Shown here piece by piece: positions 7,672 to 16,355 of a DNA stretch of 64,000 nucleotides (the stretch's first letter is position 1; every line of letters begins with the position of its first letter). The stretch is from positions 1,603,633-1,667,632 of the forward strand of contig NZ_JXQC01000003.1 in the NCBI RefSeq assembly GCF_001305965.1, in the 5' to 3' direction. The notes under the pieces are model-generated. The model was given only the letters and a program-made list of their open reading frames with translations. It ran no database searches and had not been told where the DNA came from. The stretch is from Erythrobacter sp. SG61-1L. GTDB lineage: Bacteria > Pseudomonadota > Alphaproteobacteria > Sphingomonadales > Sphingomonadaceae. Made by a program: the position numbers and the translations under genes.

Positions 7672-8247
7672 ATGGCGAAAGCGATCATGGAACGGGACGA
7701 TGGAAAAGCCGGGCGCAAGCCTGCGAAGGCAAAAGGCGTAAAGCGCTACGAACGCCCGCGCGGCGGCCCCGCGCGCGCCATTTCCGACCTGATGCCCGAT
7801 ATTGGCCGCACGGCCTTTCGTCGCTTCGGCTTCATCCAGTCCAGCGTGGTCACGCGCTGGCCGGAGATCGTCGGGCCGAAACATGCCGAAGTCTGCGTGC
7901 CCGAATCGATCCGCTTCCCGCCCGGCGAGAAGAGCGACGGCATTTTGCAGCTCACCGTCACGCCCGCCCATGCGCCGCTGATCCAGCACGTGATCCCCGA
8001 GATCATGGAGCGGGTGAACCGTTTCTTCGGCTACAAGGCCGTTGCGCGGGTGAAATTGCGGCAAGGCGCGGTTAAGGCGCCCTATGCTCAACGCGGCGCG
8101 GGGAAGCCCGGCTCGGCCCCGCCGTCGCTCAAGCCGATCCCGATGGAACTGGGCGAAAGCCTGCGCGACATCGGCGATCCGGAACTGAGGACAGTGCTGG
8201 AGAGTTTGGCGCGCAGCCTGGGTGCGCAAGAGGAAGGGGAACAATGA
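7672..8247 (+). CDS. DUF721 (DciA-like) domain protein
   Basis: This 191-residue protein carries the DUF721 core, with FRRFGFIQSSVVTRWPEIVGPKHAE and LQLTVTPAHAPLIQHVIPEIMERVNRFFGY separated by a short linker. DUF721 includes DciA, the DnaB helicase operator of most bacteria, so a role in loading replicative helicase is a family-based possibility. The start could be the ATG at 7672 or the one at 7687; I chose the first. The stop overlaps the next gene's ATG (ATGA), coupling it to a DsbA-like gene. Confidence 0.78.
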   Translation: MAKAIMERDDGKAGRKPAKAKGVKRYERPRGGPARAISDLMPDIGRTAFRRFGFIQSSVVTRWPEIVGPKHAEVCVPESIRFPPGEKSDGILQLTVTPAHAPLIQHVIPEIMERVNRFFGYKAVARVKLRQGAVKAPYAQRGAGKPGSAPPSLKPIPMELGESLRDIGDPELRTVLESLARSLGAQEEGEQ

Positions 8248-8915
8248 AGGGTCTGATCCGTGCCGGTGCAGTGGTGGGCTTCGCGCTGATGAGCGTGGGC
8301 GCCGCGCCCAACTGGCTTGTAACCGTCAGCAAGACCGATGGCGGCCACTTGCTGGGCAATCCGAATGCCAAGGTGAAGCTGACCACTTTCGAAAGCTATA
8401 CCTGCCCCCATTGCGCCGATTTCGAAAAGGAAGCCGGGGCCGAACTGCGCATTTCCTTTGTCCAGTCGGGCAAAGTGTCGCTGGAAGTGCGCCACGCTCT
8501 GCGCGATCCGGTGGACCTTACCGCCGCCATGCTGACCGAATGCGTCGCGCCGGGTAAGTTCTTCGCCACGCATCAGGCCATCTTCCGCAATTTCGACCAG
8601 ATCGCCCGCACCCTGACCACGTCCACCAAGGCGCAGCAGGATCGCTGGTATGGGCAGGACAAGGCCGCCGCCCGCCGTGCGATCGCGTCCGATTTCGGGT
8701 TCTATCCGATCGTCGCGTCGCAGGGGCTTACCCGCGCGCAAGCCGATCAGTGCCTGAACAACAATGCGCTGGCCAAGCGCCTTGCCGAACAGGACAGGGC
8801 GGATGAAGAAAAATACAACATCACCGGAACGCCCAGCTTCGCCATCAACGGCGTAAGGCTGATTGCAACATATCAATGGTCGCTTCTCAAGCCGCAGCTC
8901 GACGCGCGGCTCTAG
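8244..8915 (+). CDS. Exported DsbA-like thiol:disulfide oxidoreductase
   Basis: This 223-residue protein has an N-terminal signal peptide (hydrophobic from about residue 8, ending near GAA-P) and a thioredoxin fold with the CPHC active site C54-C57 in FESYTCPHCADF. The cis-proline motif TGTPSFAINGV is near residue 200. It should act in the periplasm, introducing or transferring disulfide bonds. It overlaps the DUF721 gene by 4 bases and precedes a second DsbA-like gene and smc. Confidence 0.88.
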   Translation: MKGLIRAGAVVGFALMSVGAAPNWLVTVSKTDGGHLLGNPNAKVKLTTFESYTCPHCADFEKEAGAELRISFVQSGKVSLEVRHALRDPVDLTAAMLTECVAPGKFFATHQAIFRNFDQIARTLTTSTKAQQDRWYGQDKAAARRAIASDFGFYPIVASQGLTRAQADQCLNNNALAKRLAEQDRADEEKYNITGTPSFAINGVRLIATYQWSLLKPQLDARL

Positions 8916-9015
8916 ACAGAAAATCGGGGGGTTAAGCTGTGCAAAACCGGCGATGCCCCGCCCTCCTCGCTTCTATGCCCACAAACGATGGGCTAGCCTC
9001 AAGGGATTGATCACG

Positions 9016-9780
9016 ATGGATGCCATGAAGACTTTCCGCCGCCTTGCCACCCTTTCCGTCGCTCTTCCGCTCACGCTGGCCATTGCGGCCTGTGGCGGCA
9101 GCGATACTGCGGAAGGCGAACTGCCCAAAGCGGCCGAACCTATCGCCCACATAGCGCCGCCTGCCGGCCAGCAATGGGCCGATGTCGCCGTGGAAACGCC
9201 CGAAGGCGGCTTCCGCATCGGCAACCCCGACGCACCGCTCAAGCTGGTGGAATATGCCAGCCACACCTGCTCCCACTGCGCCGAATTCTCAGTGGAAGGC
9301 GCCGAGAAGCTGCGCGACGATTACGTCGCCAGCGGCGTACTGAGCTATGAAATCCGCAATCTCATCCGCGAACCGCTGGATCTGACCATTGCCACGCTGG
9401 CCCGCTGCAGCGGCCCGGCAGCATTCCACCCGCTGGCGGAACAGGCATGGGCCAATCTCGGCCCGATCTTCGATACAACGAACAAGAACCAGTCGGTCTA
9501 TGCGGCCGCCATGCAGAAGACGGGCGGCGCCCGCTTCCAGGGCATTGCCGAGGCTGCCGGCCTGTATGACTTCTTCGCGCAGCGCGGCATCAGCCGCGAT
9601 CAGGCGATGCAGTGCCTTGGCGATGTGAACAAGATCACCGCGATCGTGAACCGATCGGACAAGGATTCGAAGGATCTCAACATCACCGGCACGCCCACGT
9701 TCTTCCTCAACGGGCAGCGGATCGAATTCACCACCTGGGAAGCGGTGGAACCGGTCCTCCAGAATGCCGGCGCGCGCTGA
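9016..9780 (+). CDS. DsbA-like thioredoxin-fold lipoprotein
   Basis: This encodes about 254 residues beginning with a lipoprotein signal (LAIAAC26 lipobox), so the protein is probably anchored to a membrane. The active site is C85-S-H-C88 (SHTCSHCAEF), and the cis-proline loop TGTPTFFLNGQ lies near residue 227. It is a paralogue of the preceding DsbA-like protein. An alternative start 9 bases downstream (MKTFRR) is equally possible. The tandem pair probably shares a transcript with smc downstream (22-base gap). Confidence 0.86.
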   Translation: MDAMKTFRRLATLSVALPLTLAIAACGGSDTAEGELPKAAEPIAHIAPPAGQQWADVAVETPEGGFRIGNPDAPLKLVEYASHTCSHCAEFSVEGAEKLRDDYVASGVLSYEIRNLIREPLDLTIATLARCSGPAAFHPLAEQAWANLGPIFDTTNKNQSVYAAAMQKTGGARFQGIAEAAGLYDFFAQRGISRDQAMQCLGDVNKITAIVNRSDKDSKDLNITGTPTFFLNGQRIEFTTWEAVEPVLQNAGAR

Positions 9781-9802
9781 CGGGCCCGCATAAAGGACGG
9801 CG

Positions 9803-12800
9803 ATGCGGATCAGGAAGCTCAAACTCAGCGGTTTCAAGAGCTTCGTAGAACCGGCAGAGCTGCGCATTGAACCGGGGCTGACGGGTGTCGTCGGCCCCAA
9901 CGGTTGCGGCAAATCCAACCTGCTTGAAGCGATCCGCTGGGTGATGGGCGAAAACTCGCCCAAATCCATGCGCTCGGGCGGGATGGAAGACGTGATCTTC
10001 GCCGGCACTGCCCAGCGCCCGCCCCGCGCCTTTGCCGAAGTGGTGCTGCATGCCGAAAGCGGCGACGGCGATGAACTGGAAGTTACCCGACGGATCGAAC
10101 GCGGCGCGGGCAGCGCCTATCGCGTGAACGGGCGCGACGTGCGCGCCAAGGACGTAGCGCTGGTCTTTGCCGATGCCGCAACCGGCGCACATAGCCCGGC
10201 GCTCGTCAGCCAGGGCAAGATCGCCGCGGTCATCGCCGCAAAGCCCGCCGAGCGGCGCATGATGCTGGAAGAGGCGGCCGGGATCGCCGGGCTGCATGTT
10301 CGCCGCCGCGATGCCGAAAGCAAGCTGCGCCAGACCGAGGCCAACCTTGCCCGGCTGGAAGATTTGATGGCGGGGCTGGACACCCAGATCGCCTCGCTTC
10401 GCCGTCAGGCCAAGCAGGCGGAACGCTACAAGGCGCTGTCCGAGAAGATTCAGCTGGCCGAGGCGCGGCTGCTGTTCGCCCGCTGGCGCGACGCCGCCGC
10501 CGCCGCTGACGAGGCTCGCAAGGCCGCCCGCGCGGCGGATGACCGCGTAAGCACGGCCCAGAAGGACACGGCCGAAGCGCAGAAGGCGCAGGCCGAACTG
10601 GCCCAGAAACTGGCCGATGCACGCGAGGAACTGGCCGACCGGCGGGACGATACTACCGCCCACGGCCACCGCATGGCCGCGCTCACAACCCAGCTCGAAG
10701 CCGCCGAACAGCGCCTCGCCGATCTCCAGCGCCAGCAGCGCCGGCTGGAGGAAGATCGCAGCGAGGCCGACCGGCTGACCCGCGACGCCGCGGAGGCGCT
10801 CGCCCGCCTGCAGGCGGAACTCGCGCAATCCGAGAAGGATTTGCAGGATGATGAGGCGCGCCGCCCCTCCTTCCTGATCGCCGCCGAACGCGCGGAAGCA
10901 GCGGCCCGGACGGCGGAACTTGACCTTGCCCGCGCCACTGCCGATCATGCCGGGGTCGAAGCGGAATGGCGCGTGGCCGAAGCCGAAGTCTCCCAGGCAG
11001 AGGCCCGGCTTGCCCGGCTGGATGCGGAGGCCCGACGGCAGGAAGACACGCGCGCGGCGCTGTCCAGCGCGGGCGATCCGGAAGAGGCAGTAATCCGCGC
11101 CAGGCAGGCAGCGGAAGATGCGGCGAAGCGCCTTGGCGATTTGCGCGACGGGCTGACCGCCCGGCAGGAACGCAAGACCGAGCTTTCCGCCGCACGTGAC
11201 GAAGCCGCCAGCGCCCTGGCAGCCGCAAAGGCGGAGCTTGCCGGTATTGAACGTGAATTCAATGCCTTGCAACGCGATCGTGAGGCCCGGGCGAAGCAGG
11301 CATCGAACAAGCATGGCATGCCCGCCGCGCTGGACAAGGTTCGCGCCGCGCCCGGTTTTGAGCGGGCGCTGGCCGCCGTGCTGGGCCGCGATGCCAAGGC
11401 TCCATTGGGTAAACCGGATGCGGGTACAGAAGGCCGCTTCTGGGCCGGAAGCGACGCGCCCGCGCCCGTGGCCGACAGTCTGGCAGCCCATGTGCCCGAA
11501 TGCCCGCCCCAGCTCGCCGCGCGGCTTGCGCTGGTCCATGTGGCGGATAGCGACGACGGTCGCGCGCTGAAGCCGGGCGAATGGCTGGTGACGAAGGACG
11601 GCTTCCTGCGGCGCTGGGATGGTTTTCTGGCGCGCGGCGAAGGCGCTGCCGAGGCGGCACGGCTGGAGGCAGAGAACCGCTTTGCCGAACTGGAAGGGCA
11701 ATTGCCGCCCAGGCGGGCCGCCGCAGCCGAGGCTGAAGAGCGGCAGGCGACCACGCAGAGCGAACTGAGCGCCTTGCAGCAGGCATTGATCGCGGCCGAA
11801 CGGGAGATTGCGCAGGCTTCCGAGGCGGAACGTGCCGCATTGCGTTCACTCGATCAGGCGGAAGCCGCGCGGGAACGCCATGCCGCGCGGCTTGTAGAAC
11901 TGGATGCCGCCAAGGCCGACCTTGCCGAACAGCGCCAGATGGCCGAGGCCGAACTCGCAACCGCTCAGGCCAGGCGCGCCGCCCTGCCCCATCCCGAAAC
12001 CGGGCGAGCCGCTCTCGCGGCTGCGCAGGCGAAGCATGAGGCCTCCCGCATCGGGATGCAGTCCGCCGCAGCAGCCCTTGCCGCTCACGATCAGGCGCTG
12101 GCCGTGGCGCGAGAGCGGCGCGCAGCCCGCGCCGCCGACATCAAGGGATGGGAAGCGCGCGCGGGGGACGCCACACGCCGTCTGGCGGATATGGAACGCC
12201 GCTTCGAGGAAATCGCCGAGGAACGCGCGGTGATCGAGGCCAAGCCAGCATCGCTGGTGGCGGAGATCGAACGCGGCGGCGAATTGCGCGCCCGGCTGGC
12301 CGAAGAACTCGCAGCGGCAGAGGCCACACTGGCAGCCGTGACGCAGGAAGCACAGGCCGCCGACAGTCTGCTTGCCCGGCTGAACGAAGCGCTCTCCACC
12401 GCGCGCGAAGACCGCGCCGGGGCTGCCGCGCGGGCGGAAAACGAGGAATCCCGGCGCGAGGAAATGTCGCGCCTTTCGGGCGAACGCTTCCAGTGCTCAC
12501 CCCCGCTGCTGTGCGGGCGCTTCCAGTTCGAGGCGAGTGAAGTCGCCGGATCGGCGGAGGAATCCGCCACGATGGACCGCCTGACAGGCGAGCGCGAACG
12601 TATCGGCCCGGTCAATCTCGTCGCGGCCGAGGAATTGGAAAAAATCGAGGCCGAACACGGTAACAGCGCCGCCGAACAGGCGGAACTGGCCGAAGCGGTC
12701 AATCGCCTGCGCGGTTCCATCGGCAACCTCAACCGCGAAGGGCGCGAACGCCTGCGCGCCGCCTTCGAGGAAGTGGACCAGCACTTCCAGCGCCTGTTCA

Positions 12801-13228
12801 CACGCCTGTTCGAAGGCGGCAATGCCCATCTCGCGCTGGTCGATTCCGACGATCCGCTGGAAGCGGGACTTGAGATCTACGCCCAGCCGCCGGGCAAGCG
12901 GCTTCAGTCGCTCACCCTGCTTTCAGGCGGGGAACAGGCGCTTACCGCCGTTGCGCTGATCTTTGCCCTGTTCCTGACCAACCCGGCGCCGATCTGCGTT
13001 CTGGACGAAGTGGACGCACCGCTGGACGATGCGAATATCGACCGTTTCTGCGATCTGCTGGAGGCAATGGCGCAGGAAACCGACACGCGATACCTGATCG
13101 TGACGCATAACGCCGTGACCATGAGCCGAATGCACCGCCTGTTCGGCGTGACCATGGTGGAAAAGGGCGTCAGCCGCCTCGTCAGCGTGGACCTTGGCGG
13201 GGCAGAGGAATTGCTGGCGGCCGAATAG
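9803..13228 (+). CDS. smc: Chromosome segregation protein SMC
   Basis: This 1141-residue SMC ATPase condenses and segregates the chromosome with ScpA and ScpB. It has Walker A GPNGCGKS (31-38), long coiled coils rich in Ala/Glu/Arg, a hinge around residues 500-620 (ALDKVRAAPGFERALAAVLG), the second coiled coil, the C-motif LSGGEQALTA, and Walker B ICVLDEVDAPLDDANI near residue 1070. The segment ESATMDRLTGERERIGPVN before the C-terminal lobe is typical of alphaproteobacterial SMC. AAAGGACGG precedes the ATG at a good distance. No scp genes are in this window. Confidence 0.96.
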   Translation: MRIRKLKLSGFKSFVEPAELRIEPGLTGVVGPNGCGKSNLLEAIRWVMGENSPKSMRSGGMEDVIFAGTAQRPPRAFAEVVLHAESGDGDELEVTRRIERGAGSAYRVNGRDVRAKDVALVFADAATGAHSPALVSQGKIAAVIAAKPAERRMMLEEAAGIAGLHVRRRDAESKLRQTEANLARLEDLMAGLDTQIASLRRQAKQAERYKALSEKIQLAEARLLFARWRDAAAAADEARKAARAADDRVSTAQKDTAEAQKAQAELAQKLADAREELADRRDDTTAHGHRMAALTTQLEAAEQRLADLQRQQRRLEEDRSEADRLTRDAAEALARLQAELAQSEKDLQDDEARRPSFLIAAERAEAAARTAELDLARATADHAGVEAEWRVAEAEVSQAEARLARLDAEARRQEDTRAALSSAGDPEEAVIRARQAAEDAAKRLGDLRDGLTARQERKTELSAARDEAASALAAAKAELAGIEREFNALQRDREARAKQASNKHGMPAALDKVRAAPGFERALAAVLGRDAKAPLGKPDAGTEGRFWAGSDAPAPVADSLAAHVPECPPQLAARLALVHVADSDDGRALKPGEWLVTKDGFLRRWDGFLARGEGAAEAARLEAENRFAELEGQLPPRRAAAAEAEERQATTQSELSALQQALIAAEREIAQASEAERAALRSLDQAEAARERHAARLVELDAAKADLAEQRQMAEAELATAQARRAALPHPETGRAALAAAQAKHEASRIGMQSAAAALAAHDQALAVARERRAARAADIKGWEARAGDATRRLADMERRFEEIAEERAVIEAKPASLVAEIERGGELRARLAEELAAAEATLAAVTQEAQAADSLLARLNEALSTAREDRAGAAARAENEESRREEMSRLSGERFQCSPPLLCGRFQFEASEVAGSAEESATMDRLTGERERIGPVNLVAAEELEKIEAEHGNSAAEQAELAEAVNRLRGSIGNLNREGRERLRAAFEEVDQHFQRLFTRLFEGGNAHLALVDSDDPLEAGLEIYAQPPGKRLQSLTLLSGGEQALTAVALIFALFLTNPAPICVLDEVDAPLDDANIDRFCDLLEAMAQETDTRYLIVTHNAVTMSRMHRLFGVTMVEKGVSRLVSVDLGGAEELLAAE

Positions 13229-13243
13229 ACCGCCGCGCCCCGT

Positions 13244-13579
13244 TCAAATCCGCGTGGCCGACAATTGCTCGCACCAATGGTCTTGGCGCTCGCCGATCAC
13301 GCGATCCAGCGCAAAACCCAGTTCCTCGCCATCCAGTTCCTCGACCCGTTCGAAACTGAATGCGTCACCGCCATGCTCACGCCATGCCTGCTGCAGGCTG
13401 CGATGCGGGCAGGAACCGAGGCGCAGGGTAAACCACAGACGATTGTGAATGGTCGAAAGATCGGGCGCCCGCCCCACCCAGCATTCACCTGTTGCAGCAC
13501 ACTGCACAGCGTAAATGCCGGGAATGGCCACCCGCTCCTTATAGGCCGCAATCGCCGCGCGGCGTTTTTCCAGATCCAT
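13244..13579 (-). CDS. GIY-YIG domain protein
   Basis: This encodes a small protein of about 111 residues with the GIY-YIG opening PGIYAVQCAATGECWVGRA, where the second motif is WVG rather than YIG. Further conserved residues are R-L-x-LRLGSCPHRSLQQAW and FSFERVEEL. Such short proteins are annotated as GIY-YIG nucleases, but the usual catalytic glutamate is not obvious and activity is unproven. The ATG at 13579 (MDLEKRR) is preferred over an upstream TTG because it has a GAAGGG sequence ahead. It converges with smc. Confidence 0.72.
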   Translation of the reverse strand: MDLEKRRAAIAAYKERVAIPGIYAVQCAATGECWVGRAPDLSTIHNRLWFTLRLGSCPHRSLQQAWREHGGDAFSFERVEELDGEELGFALDRVIGERQDHWCEQLSATRI

Positions 13580-13605
13580 CGTCAGCCCTTCGTTCAATCA
13601 TTTTT

Positions 13606-13656
13606 ACCCGGATATATTATACGCCTCACGCCTCACTAAGGCAATTAAATCCGGGT
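13606..13656. promoter_or_regulatory. Inverted repeat between soxR and the GIY-YIG gene
   Basis: ACCCGGAT (13606-13613) and ATCCGGGT (13649-13656) are exact complements 35 bases apart. Between them lies a short hairpin GCCT-cacta-AGGC and a tandem CGCCTCA duplication. The structure sits after the soxR stop and before the GIY-YIG start on the same strand, so it may end soxR transcription or be an operator for the next gene. Confidence 0.3.
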
Positions 13657-13692
13657 GAAATTATGATCTGACGAGAAGGCGCTGGGTAGCGA

Positions 13693-14133
13693 TTACCCCA
13701 GAACCAGCTGCGGCCCGGGGCCGCGCGCGGCCATCCGGTCATCCTTGTTGTAGAGTTGGCACTTGTGCAGGCTGAGACAGCCGCAGCCGATGCATTGATC
13801 CAGCTGGTTGCGCGTACGGGTGAGCAGTTTGATCTTCTCGTCAATCGCCACGCGCATGGACCGGCTGATGCGCTGCCAGTCATTGATCGTGGGTGTGCGG
13901 CCCTGCGGCAATTGCGCCAGTTCCGCCTCGATCTCCGCAAGGCCCAGCCCCAGTTTCTGCGCGACAAGGATGAAGCTGACCCGCCGAATATCAGAACGCA
14001 GGAAGCGCCGCTGGTTGCCACCGGTGCGGAGCGAGGTCAGCAACCCCTTGGATTCATAGAAACGAATGGCCGAAACCGCCACGCCGGTGCGGCGCGCCAG
14101 GGTTCCGATCGGAATCAACTGGTCATTGCCCAT
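13693..14133 (-). CDS. soxR: Redox-sensitive transcriptional activator SoxR
   Basis: SoxR is a MerR-family dimer that senses redox-cycling compounds through a [2Fe-2S] cluster. The 146-residue protein has the MerR helix-turn-helix (IGTLARRTGVAVSAIRFYESKG, residues 9-30), a dimerisation helix, and the cluster ligands C114, C117, C119 and C125. Their spacing C-x2-C-x-C-x5-C equals that of the E. coli protein. A near-consensus SoxR box lies just upstream, shared with the divergent VOC gene, so it probably controls that gene and perhaps itself. There is no soxS in the window, as expected outside enterics. Confidence 0.95.
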   Translation of the reverse strand: MGNDQLIPIGTLARRTGVAVSAIRFYESKGLLTSLRTGGNQRRFLRSDIRRVSFILVAQKLGLGLAEIEAELAQLPQGRTPTINDWQRISRSMRVAIDEKIKLLTRTRNQLDQCIGCGCLSLHKCQLYNKDDRMAARGPGPQLVLG

Positions 14134-14172
14134 TTCAGGAATCCCCCAGACCCGAGCGCGTAAATCGATAGC

Positions 14173-14203
14173 TTGACCTCAACTTAGCTTGAGGTTGCAC
14201 AAG
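14173..14203 (+). promoter_or_regulatory. SoxR box in a promoter with a 19-bp spacer
   Basis: The 18-base palindrome CCTCAACTTAGCTTGAGG (14177-14194) differs from the classic SoxR box CCTCAAGTTAACTTGAGG at two positions. It starts inside a -35-like TTGACC (14173-14178), exactly as in the E. coli soxS promoter. A -10 at 14198-14203 would give the long 19-base spacer that MerR-family activators need, though the hexamer itself (CACAAG) is weak. It faces the VOC gene at 14277. Confidence 0.8.
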
Positions 14204-14276
14204 GGACAAGCCCCGCGATTCGCGACGCCTGATGGCTAACGTGGGCATAAGACAATTGAATGAAGGAACTGGCTTT

Positions 14277-14663
14277 ATGTCACTGAAAAACCCCGGACAT
14301 GGGCAGCTCGAACATGCGAACCTGACCGTCTCGGACCCGGAGCGCTCTTCCGCCCTGCTGCAGCGGCTACTTGGTTGGCACGAACGCTGGCGCGGCCCCG
14401 CGCGAGACGGCGGCTGGACGATCCATGTGGGTGACGAGGCTGCCTATCTGGCGCTTTACACCGATGGACAGGCGCGTGACCGTTTCACGAAGGGCGTCCC
14501 GCTCAACCATGTCGGCCTGCTGGTCGACGATCTCGATGCAGCGGAAATGATCGTCAGCGAAACCGGGTTGGAACCCTTCGGCCACGCCGATTACGAGCCG
14601 GGGCGGCGGTTCTATTTCTTCGACTGGGACGGCATCGAGTTCGAGGTCGTGAGCTACAATTAG
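14277..14663 (+). CDS. VOC family protein (glyoxalase/bleomycin-resistance fold), probable SoxR target
   Basis: This 128-residue protein has the paired beta-alpha-beta-beta-beta modules of the vicinal oxygen chelate fold: HGQLEHANLTVSDPERSSALLQRLLGW at the N-terminus, PLNHVGLLVDDLDAAE in the middle, and RFYFFDWDGIEFEVVSY at the end. Possible metal ligands are the early His, the His of LNHVG and the Glu of IEFEVV. GAAGGAACT precedes the ATG. It lies downstream of a SoxR box, suggesting a role against redox-cycling drugs or electrophiles. Its stop overlaps the stop of the convergent SRAP gene. Confidence 0.82.
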   Translation: MSLKNPGHGQLEHANLTVSDPERSSALLQRLLGWHERWRGPARDGGWTIHVGDEAAYLALYTDGQARDRFTKGVPLNHVGLLVDDLDAAEMIVSETGLEPFGHADYEPGRRFYFFDWDGIEFEVVSYN

Positions 14664-15265
14664 ACTGCCCTGCCTGCCCAGGGCTGCGCCGTGCGGTCGA
14701 TCAGCAATTCCCCGTCATAGGGGCGGCACAGATCGAATGCCTCGCGCGCGGTGCCGCCCAGAAAGGCGGCGCGATCCACCGGGCGGATCAAGGCAGGCAT
14801 CCTTGTGTGGACCCCGGCCACGCCCGGCCCGGCATCCACGATCACCATGGAATAGACGTCGCCCCACTCGTCACTCGGCCGCCAGAGTCCGGCGGCCGTG
14901 CACATCTCGCCATCGGCCAGGCTCAGCCAGGTGCGCGTCTTGCCGCCCTTCGGCCCCTCTGCTTCGGCCCATGCGCTCATGGGGATCAGGCAGCGGCGAT
15001 GTTCGAAACTGCCCCGCCAGAACTGCCCTGACAGCTTGTCGCTGCGGGCATTGTTCACCGGGCGAGGCTTCAGCAATTGGCCATGCTTGCCGTGGAGCGC
15101 CAGCGGGAAGCCCCAATGCATCTGCTGCAATTGCCCGTCGGCAATGACCATGCCCGGATAGCCGGGATAGACTTCCTGCGCCGTGTTGGCCTGCTGGGGA
15201 AAGCCGACGCCGAACAGCCGGGCGACCTCGCCCGCAGCCTTGGTCATGCGGTAGAGGTTGCACAT
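14660..15265 (-). CDS. SRAP/YedK family protein (abasic-site DNA-protein crosslinker)
   Basis: This 201-residue protein belongs to the SRAP (HMCES/YedK) family, which forms a covalent bond between Cys2 and abasic sites in single-stranded DNA. Visible active-site elements are Cys2 (MCNLY), the asparagine of RPVNNARSD, the glutamate in CLIPMSAWAEAEGP, and the histidine of HTRMPALI. The start is MCNLY rather than the common MCGRY. The methionine start is certain because Cys2 must follow it. The gene lies 24 bases downstream of ubiA and may share its transcript. Confidence 0.9.
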   Translation of the reverse strand: MCNLYRMTKAAGEVARLFGVGFPQQANTAQEVYPGYPGMVIADGQLQQMHWGFPLALHGKHGQLLKPRPVNNARSDKLSGQFWRGSFEHRRCLIPMSAWAEAEGPKGGKTRTWLSLADGEMCTAAGLWRPSDEWGDVYSMVIVDAGPGVAGVHTRMPALIRPVDRAAFLGGTAREAFDLCRPYDGELLIDRTAQPWAGRAV

Positions 15266-15289
15266 CGCGCCGCCCCTGCCGCCCGCGCC

Positions 15290-16207
15290 TCAGGCGTTTC
15301 CGGCCACGAAGCAGGCTGCTGCCACCAGCAATCCGGCGAAGCGGTTGGAGCGGAAGCGATGCAATGCGTTGGCTCCATCGTCCGGATCGAGCGTGAGCAC
15401 CTGCCACGCGAAGTGGGTCGCCGCCGGGGCCAGCGCCAGCAAAGCCAACCAGTCCGCCCGCAGCAGCCAGATCGCAAGGCCGAAGAAGAACACCGCCCCG
15501 GCGAAAAAGGCCCCCACCCCGGCGCGGACATTCTTGCCGAGCGACAGCGCGCTGGAGCCGATACCCACCAGTGCATCGTCTTCCCGGTCCTGCAGGGCGT
15601 AGATCGTGTCATAGCCGATGCACCACAGGATCGCCCCAGCATAGAGCGCGGCCAGCACGTCCAGCCGATCGCTCCGCAAGGCAATCCAGCCCACCGGCGC
15701 GCCCCAGGTAAAGACCAGCCCCAGCCATGCCTGCGGCCAGCCGGTGATGCGCTTCATGAAGGGATAGGCGGCCACAAGCAGCAGGCTGCCCAGAGCGACA
15801 AGCTGGGCAATCGGACGCAATTGCAGCAGTACCACCAGCCCCACGGCACACAGGGCCAGCAGCCATGCCCAGGCGGCGGTGCGGCTGACCCGGCCGCTCG
15901 CAACTGGCCGCTGGGCCGTGCGCGCCACCTGCCGGTCAATGTCGGCATCGACGATGTCATTATAGACGCAGCCCGCACCGCGCATGGCAATGGAGCCGAG
16001 CAGCATCCACAGGACAAGCTGCCATTGCACTCCTGCCCCGGTAAGCCACACGCCCCATGCGCAGGGCCAGAACAGCAGCCACCAGCCGATGGGCCGGTCA
16101 AACCGGGCGAGCGATGCGTAATCGCGCAGCGGAAGCGGAAGCCGGGCGACGATGCCCCTATGCTCGCTATCGGGGACGATCTCGCTGGCCGGAACGGGTT
16201 GGGTCAT
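15290..16207 (-). CDS. ubiA: 4-hydroxybenzoate polyprenyltransferase UbiA
   Basis: UbiA attaches the polyprenyl chain to 4-hydroxybenzoate in ubiquinone synthesis. The 305-residue membrane protein has about eight hydrophobic segments and both aspartate-rich motifs: NDIVDADID (about residues 82-90) and YALQDREDD (about 204-212). The opening DYASLARFDRPIGWWLLFWPCAWG is typical. It is divergent from the M20 peptidase gene with 148 bases between. A related prenyltransferase, ctaB, is elsewhere in the window but has the heme O synthase motifs. Confidence 0.93.
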   Translation of the reverse strand: MTQPVPASEIVPDSEHRGIVARLPLPLRDYASLARFDRPIGWWLLFWPCAWGVWLTGAGVQWQLVLWMLLGSIAMRGAGCVYNDIVDADIDRQVARTAQRPVASGRVSRTAAWAWLLALCAVGLVVLLQLRPIAQLVALGSLLLVAAYPFMKRITGWPQAWLGLVFTWGAPVGWIALRSDRLDVLAALYAGAILWCIGYDTIYALQDREDDALVGIGSSALSLGKNVRAGVGAFFAGAVFFFGLAIWLLRADWLALLALAPAATHFAWQVLTLDPDDGANALHRFRSNRFAGLLVAAACFVAGNA

Positions 16208-16355
16208 GCCGGTGCCCTACCCCATTCGCGCCATGCACGAAAGAAGGGCGCAGCCTGTCTGTTCGGCAGGGGCCGAACTGCTCGACATGGGTTGCGCAAG
16301 GCAACGCATCGCGCAACAAAGGCGGTCCCTTTTGGCCGCTCCCGAGGATTGCCCG

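Noticed and set aside
9728..11701. A 657-codon open frame antisense to smc
   Set aside because: It is a shadow of the GC-rich smc coding sequence; the product is Gly/Arg/Leu-rich without recognisable domains, while smc has all its motifs.
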